6,254 nt of DNA. Source: an uncultured Oscillospiraceae bacterium (lineage in GTDB: Bacteria; Bacillota; Clostridia; Oscillospirales; Oscillospiraceae). Positions 5,659-6,254 of this stretch are shown piece after piece. Every line of letters starts with the position of its first letter. The stretch's first letter is position 1. Below the pieces are notes generated by a model. The model did not search any database. It was not told the origin of the DNA and worked only from the letters and a program-made list of their open reading frames with translations. The stretch is from positions 1-6,254 of the forward strand of contig CALWWS010000003.1 of assembly GCA_944385305.1 (NCBI GenBank), given 5' to 3'. Both the position numbers and the translations under genes were made by a program.

Positions 5659-5883
5659 ATGCCCATTGTGGTCAATCTGGATGTGATGATGGCCCGGCGG
5701 AAGATGAGCCTGAACGAGCTGGCCGCCCGGGTGGACATTACGCTGGCCAATTTATCCATCCTGAAGAACAACCACGCCAAGGCGGTGCGCTTTACCACCC
5801 TGGAGGCCATCTGCAAGGCGCTGGACTGCCAGCCGGGGGATATTCTGGAGTATGTCCCCGAGAGAGGAGAGGAGGAGAGCTAG
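5659..5883 (+). CDS. YozG-like Cro/C1-type transcriptional regulator
   Basis: Compact DNA-binding protein of 74 residues made of little more than one helix-turn-helix domain (Xre/HTH_26 type). Residues 17-27 (SLNELAARVDI) form the scaffold helix and about 28-41 (TLANLSILKNNHAK) the recognition helix. A third conserved block, RFTTLEAICKALDCQPGDILEY (44-65), is typical of this family and very like Bacillus YozG as I recall it. There is no ligand-binding or membrane domain, so any signal probably comes through a partner; genes of this family commonly sit beside DUF2975 genes, as here. It probably controls its own operon, with the palindromes at 4366-4403 as candidate sites. ATG 5659 has a purine-rich site (GGGGAG, 5648-5653) at 5 bases. 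The 3' end carries the ribosome binding site of the next gene. Confidence 0.88.
   Translation: MPIVVNLDVMMARRKMSLNELAARVDITLANLSILKNNHAKAVRFTTLEAICKALDCQPGDILEYVPERGEEES
5870..5875 (+). promoter_or_regulatory. Ribosome binding site inside the HTH gene for the next gene
   Basis: A perfect AGGAGG lies in the Glu-rich last codons of the HTH gene, 9 bases before ATG 5885. It supports that start and predicts tight co-translation. Confidence 0.72.
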
Positions 5884-5884
5884 C

Positions 5885-6254
5885 ATGGAGCAAAACGGAA
5901 CGGTACAGCCGGGGGGCGGGGTTCCCCACACGCCGCCGGTAACCACCAAACCCAAGCGGATTTACCAGCTGGACGGAAAGGAGCGGATTCTTCTGCCCCT
6001 CGCCTGGGCCCTGGGGGTGCTGTGTGTGCAGGTGCTCCTCTTCAGCCGTCCCGGGCTGGGGATGACCGTGCTCATGGGGGCGTGGTACGCCCTGCTGCTC
6101 TGGTATGGAGGTGTACAGCCTCTCGCCCGCCGGGAAAACCGGCTGCTGCTGGGGGCGGTGGCCCTGCTGGCGCTGAGCTTTGCCCTCTTCGACAACCAGT
6201 GGCTGCGCAGCTGGAACTGGCTGGCCCTGGCGGGACTCACCGCCGTGCAGTGCT
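5885..6254 (+). CDS. Multi-pass membrane protein, probable DUF4173/DUF4153 family (3' end outside window)
   Basis: An open frame from ATG 5885 to the right edge gives 123 complete codons. Residues 1-32 are polar, rich in Pro, Gly and Thr, and end in a basic stretch (KPKRIYQLDGKER), so the N-terminus is likely cytoplasmic. Hydrophobic segments follow at about 35-53, 58-75 and 87-102, with another starting near 110. The pattern of a Leu-rich first helix ending in LFSRPGLGMT, and an FALFDNQWLRSWN turn between later helices, resembles the N-terminus of DUF4173/DUF4153 membrane proteins of Clostridia. This is from memory and is tentative. No soluble domain is visible yet. The gene begins one base after the HTH stop, with AGGAGG inside the HTH gene, so it belongs to the same operon. 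The proteins of that family have no proven biochemical function known to me. Confidence 0.65.
   Translation, partial: MEQNGTVQPGGGVPHTPPVTTKPKRIYQLDGKERILLPLAWALGVLCVQVLLFSRPGLGMTVLMGAWYALLLWYGGVQPLARRENRLLLGAVALLALSFALFDNQWLRSWNWLALAGLTAVQC

Overview
The window reads as chromosomal DNA of a GC-rich member of the Clostridia. The strong GC-ending codon use, intact sigma-A type promoters, strong Shine-Dalgarno sites, the FeoA-FeoB fusion followed by a small Cys-rich partner, and the DUF2975/YozG-like pair together fit an Oscillospiraceae-type gut organism (relatives of Flavonifractor, Lawsonibacter or Intestinimonas). That assignment is inference from protein style, not from a search. All genes are on the + strand and coding density is high.

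Region 1 (1-832): the 3' part of cysS (cysteinyl-tRNA synthetase), cut by the left edge and closed by a very strong GC-rich intrinsic terminator.

Region 2 (about 859-4362): an iron-related transcription unit. A near-consensus promoter drives feoAB, a FeoA-FeoB fused ferrous-iron transporter. A 54-residue FeoB-associated Cys-rich membrane protein overlaps the feoAB stop by four bases. A GTG-started sirtuin (NAD-dependent protein deacylase) begins one base after the stop of that small gene. A hairpin terminator follows the sirtuin. The tight packing predicts one mRNA, linking Fe(II) import with a sirtuin.

Region 3 (about 4366-6254): a second transcription unit with its own promoter (TTGACA, 17 bp, TG-extended TATCCT) in an AT-rich, palindrome-rich spacer. 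It encodes two tandem paralogous four-helix membrane proteins of the DUF2975 type, a 74-residue YozG-like Cro/C1-type regulator, and the start of a multi-pass membrane protein that resembles DUF4173/DUF4153 proteins and runs off the right edge. The DUF2975 plus small HTH pairing matches the YoaS/YozG arrangement known from Bacillus. The duplication and the added membrane gene make this the least understood part of the window.

Nothing here looks like a mobile element, CRISPR array, tRNA or rRNA. The strongest leads are the duplicated DUF2975 module with conserved membrane cysteines and divergent outer loops, its candidate operators, and the sirtuin inside the iron-transport operon.
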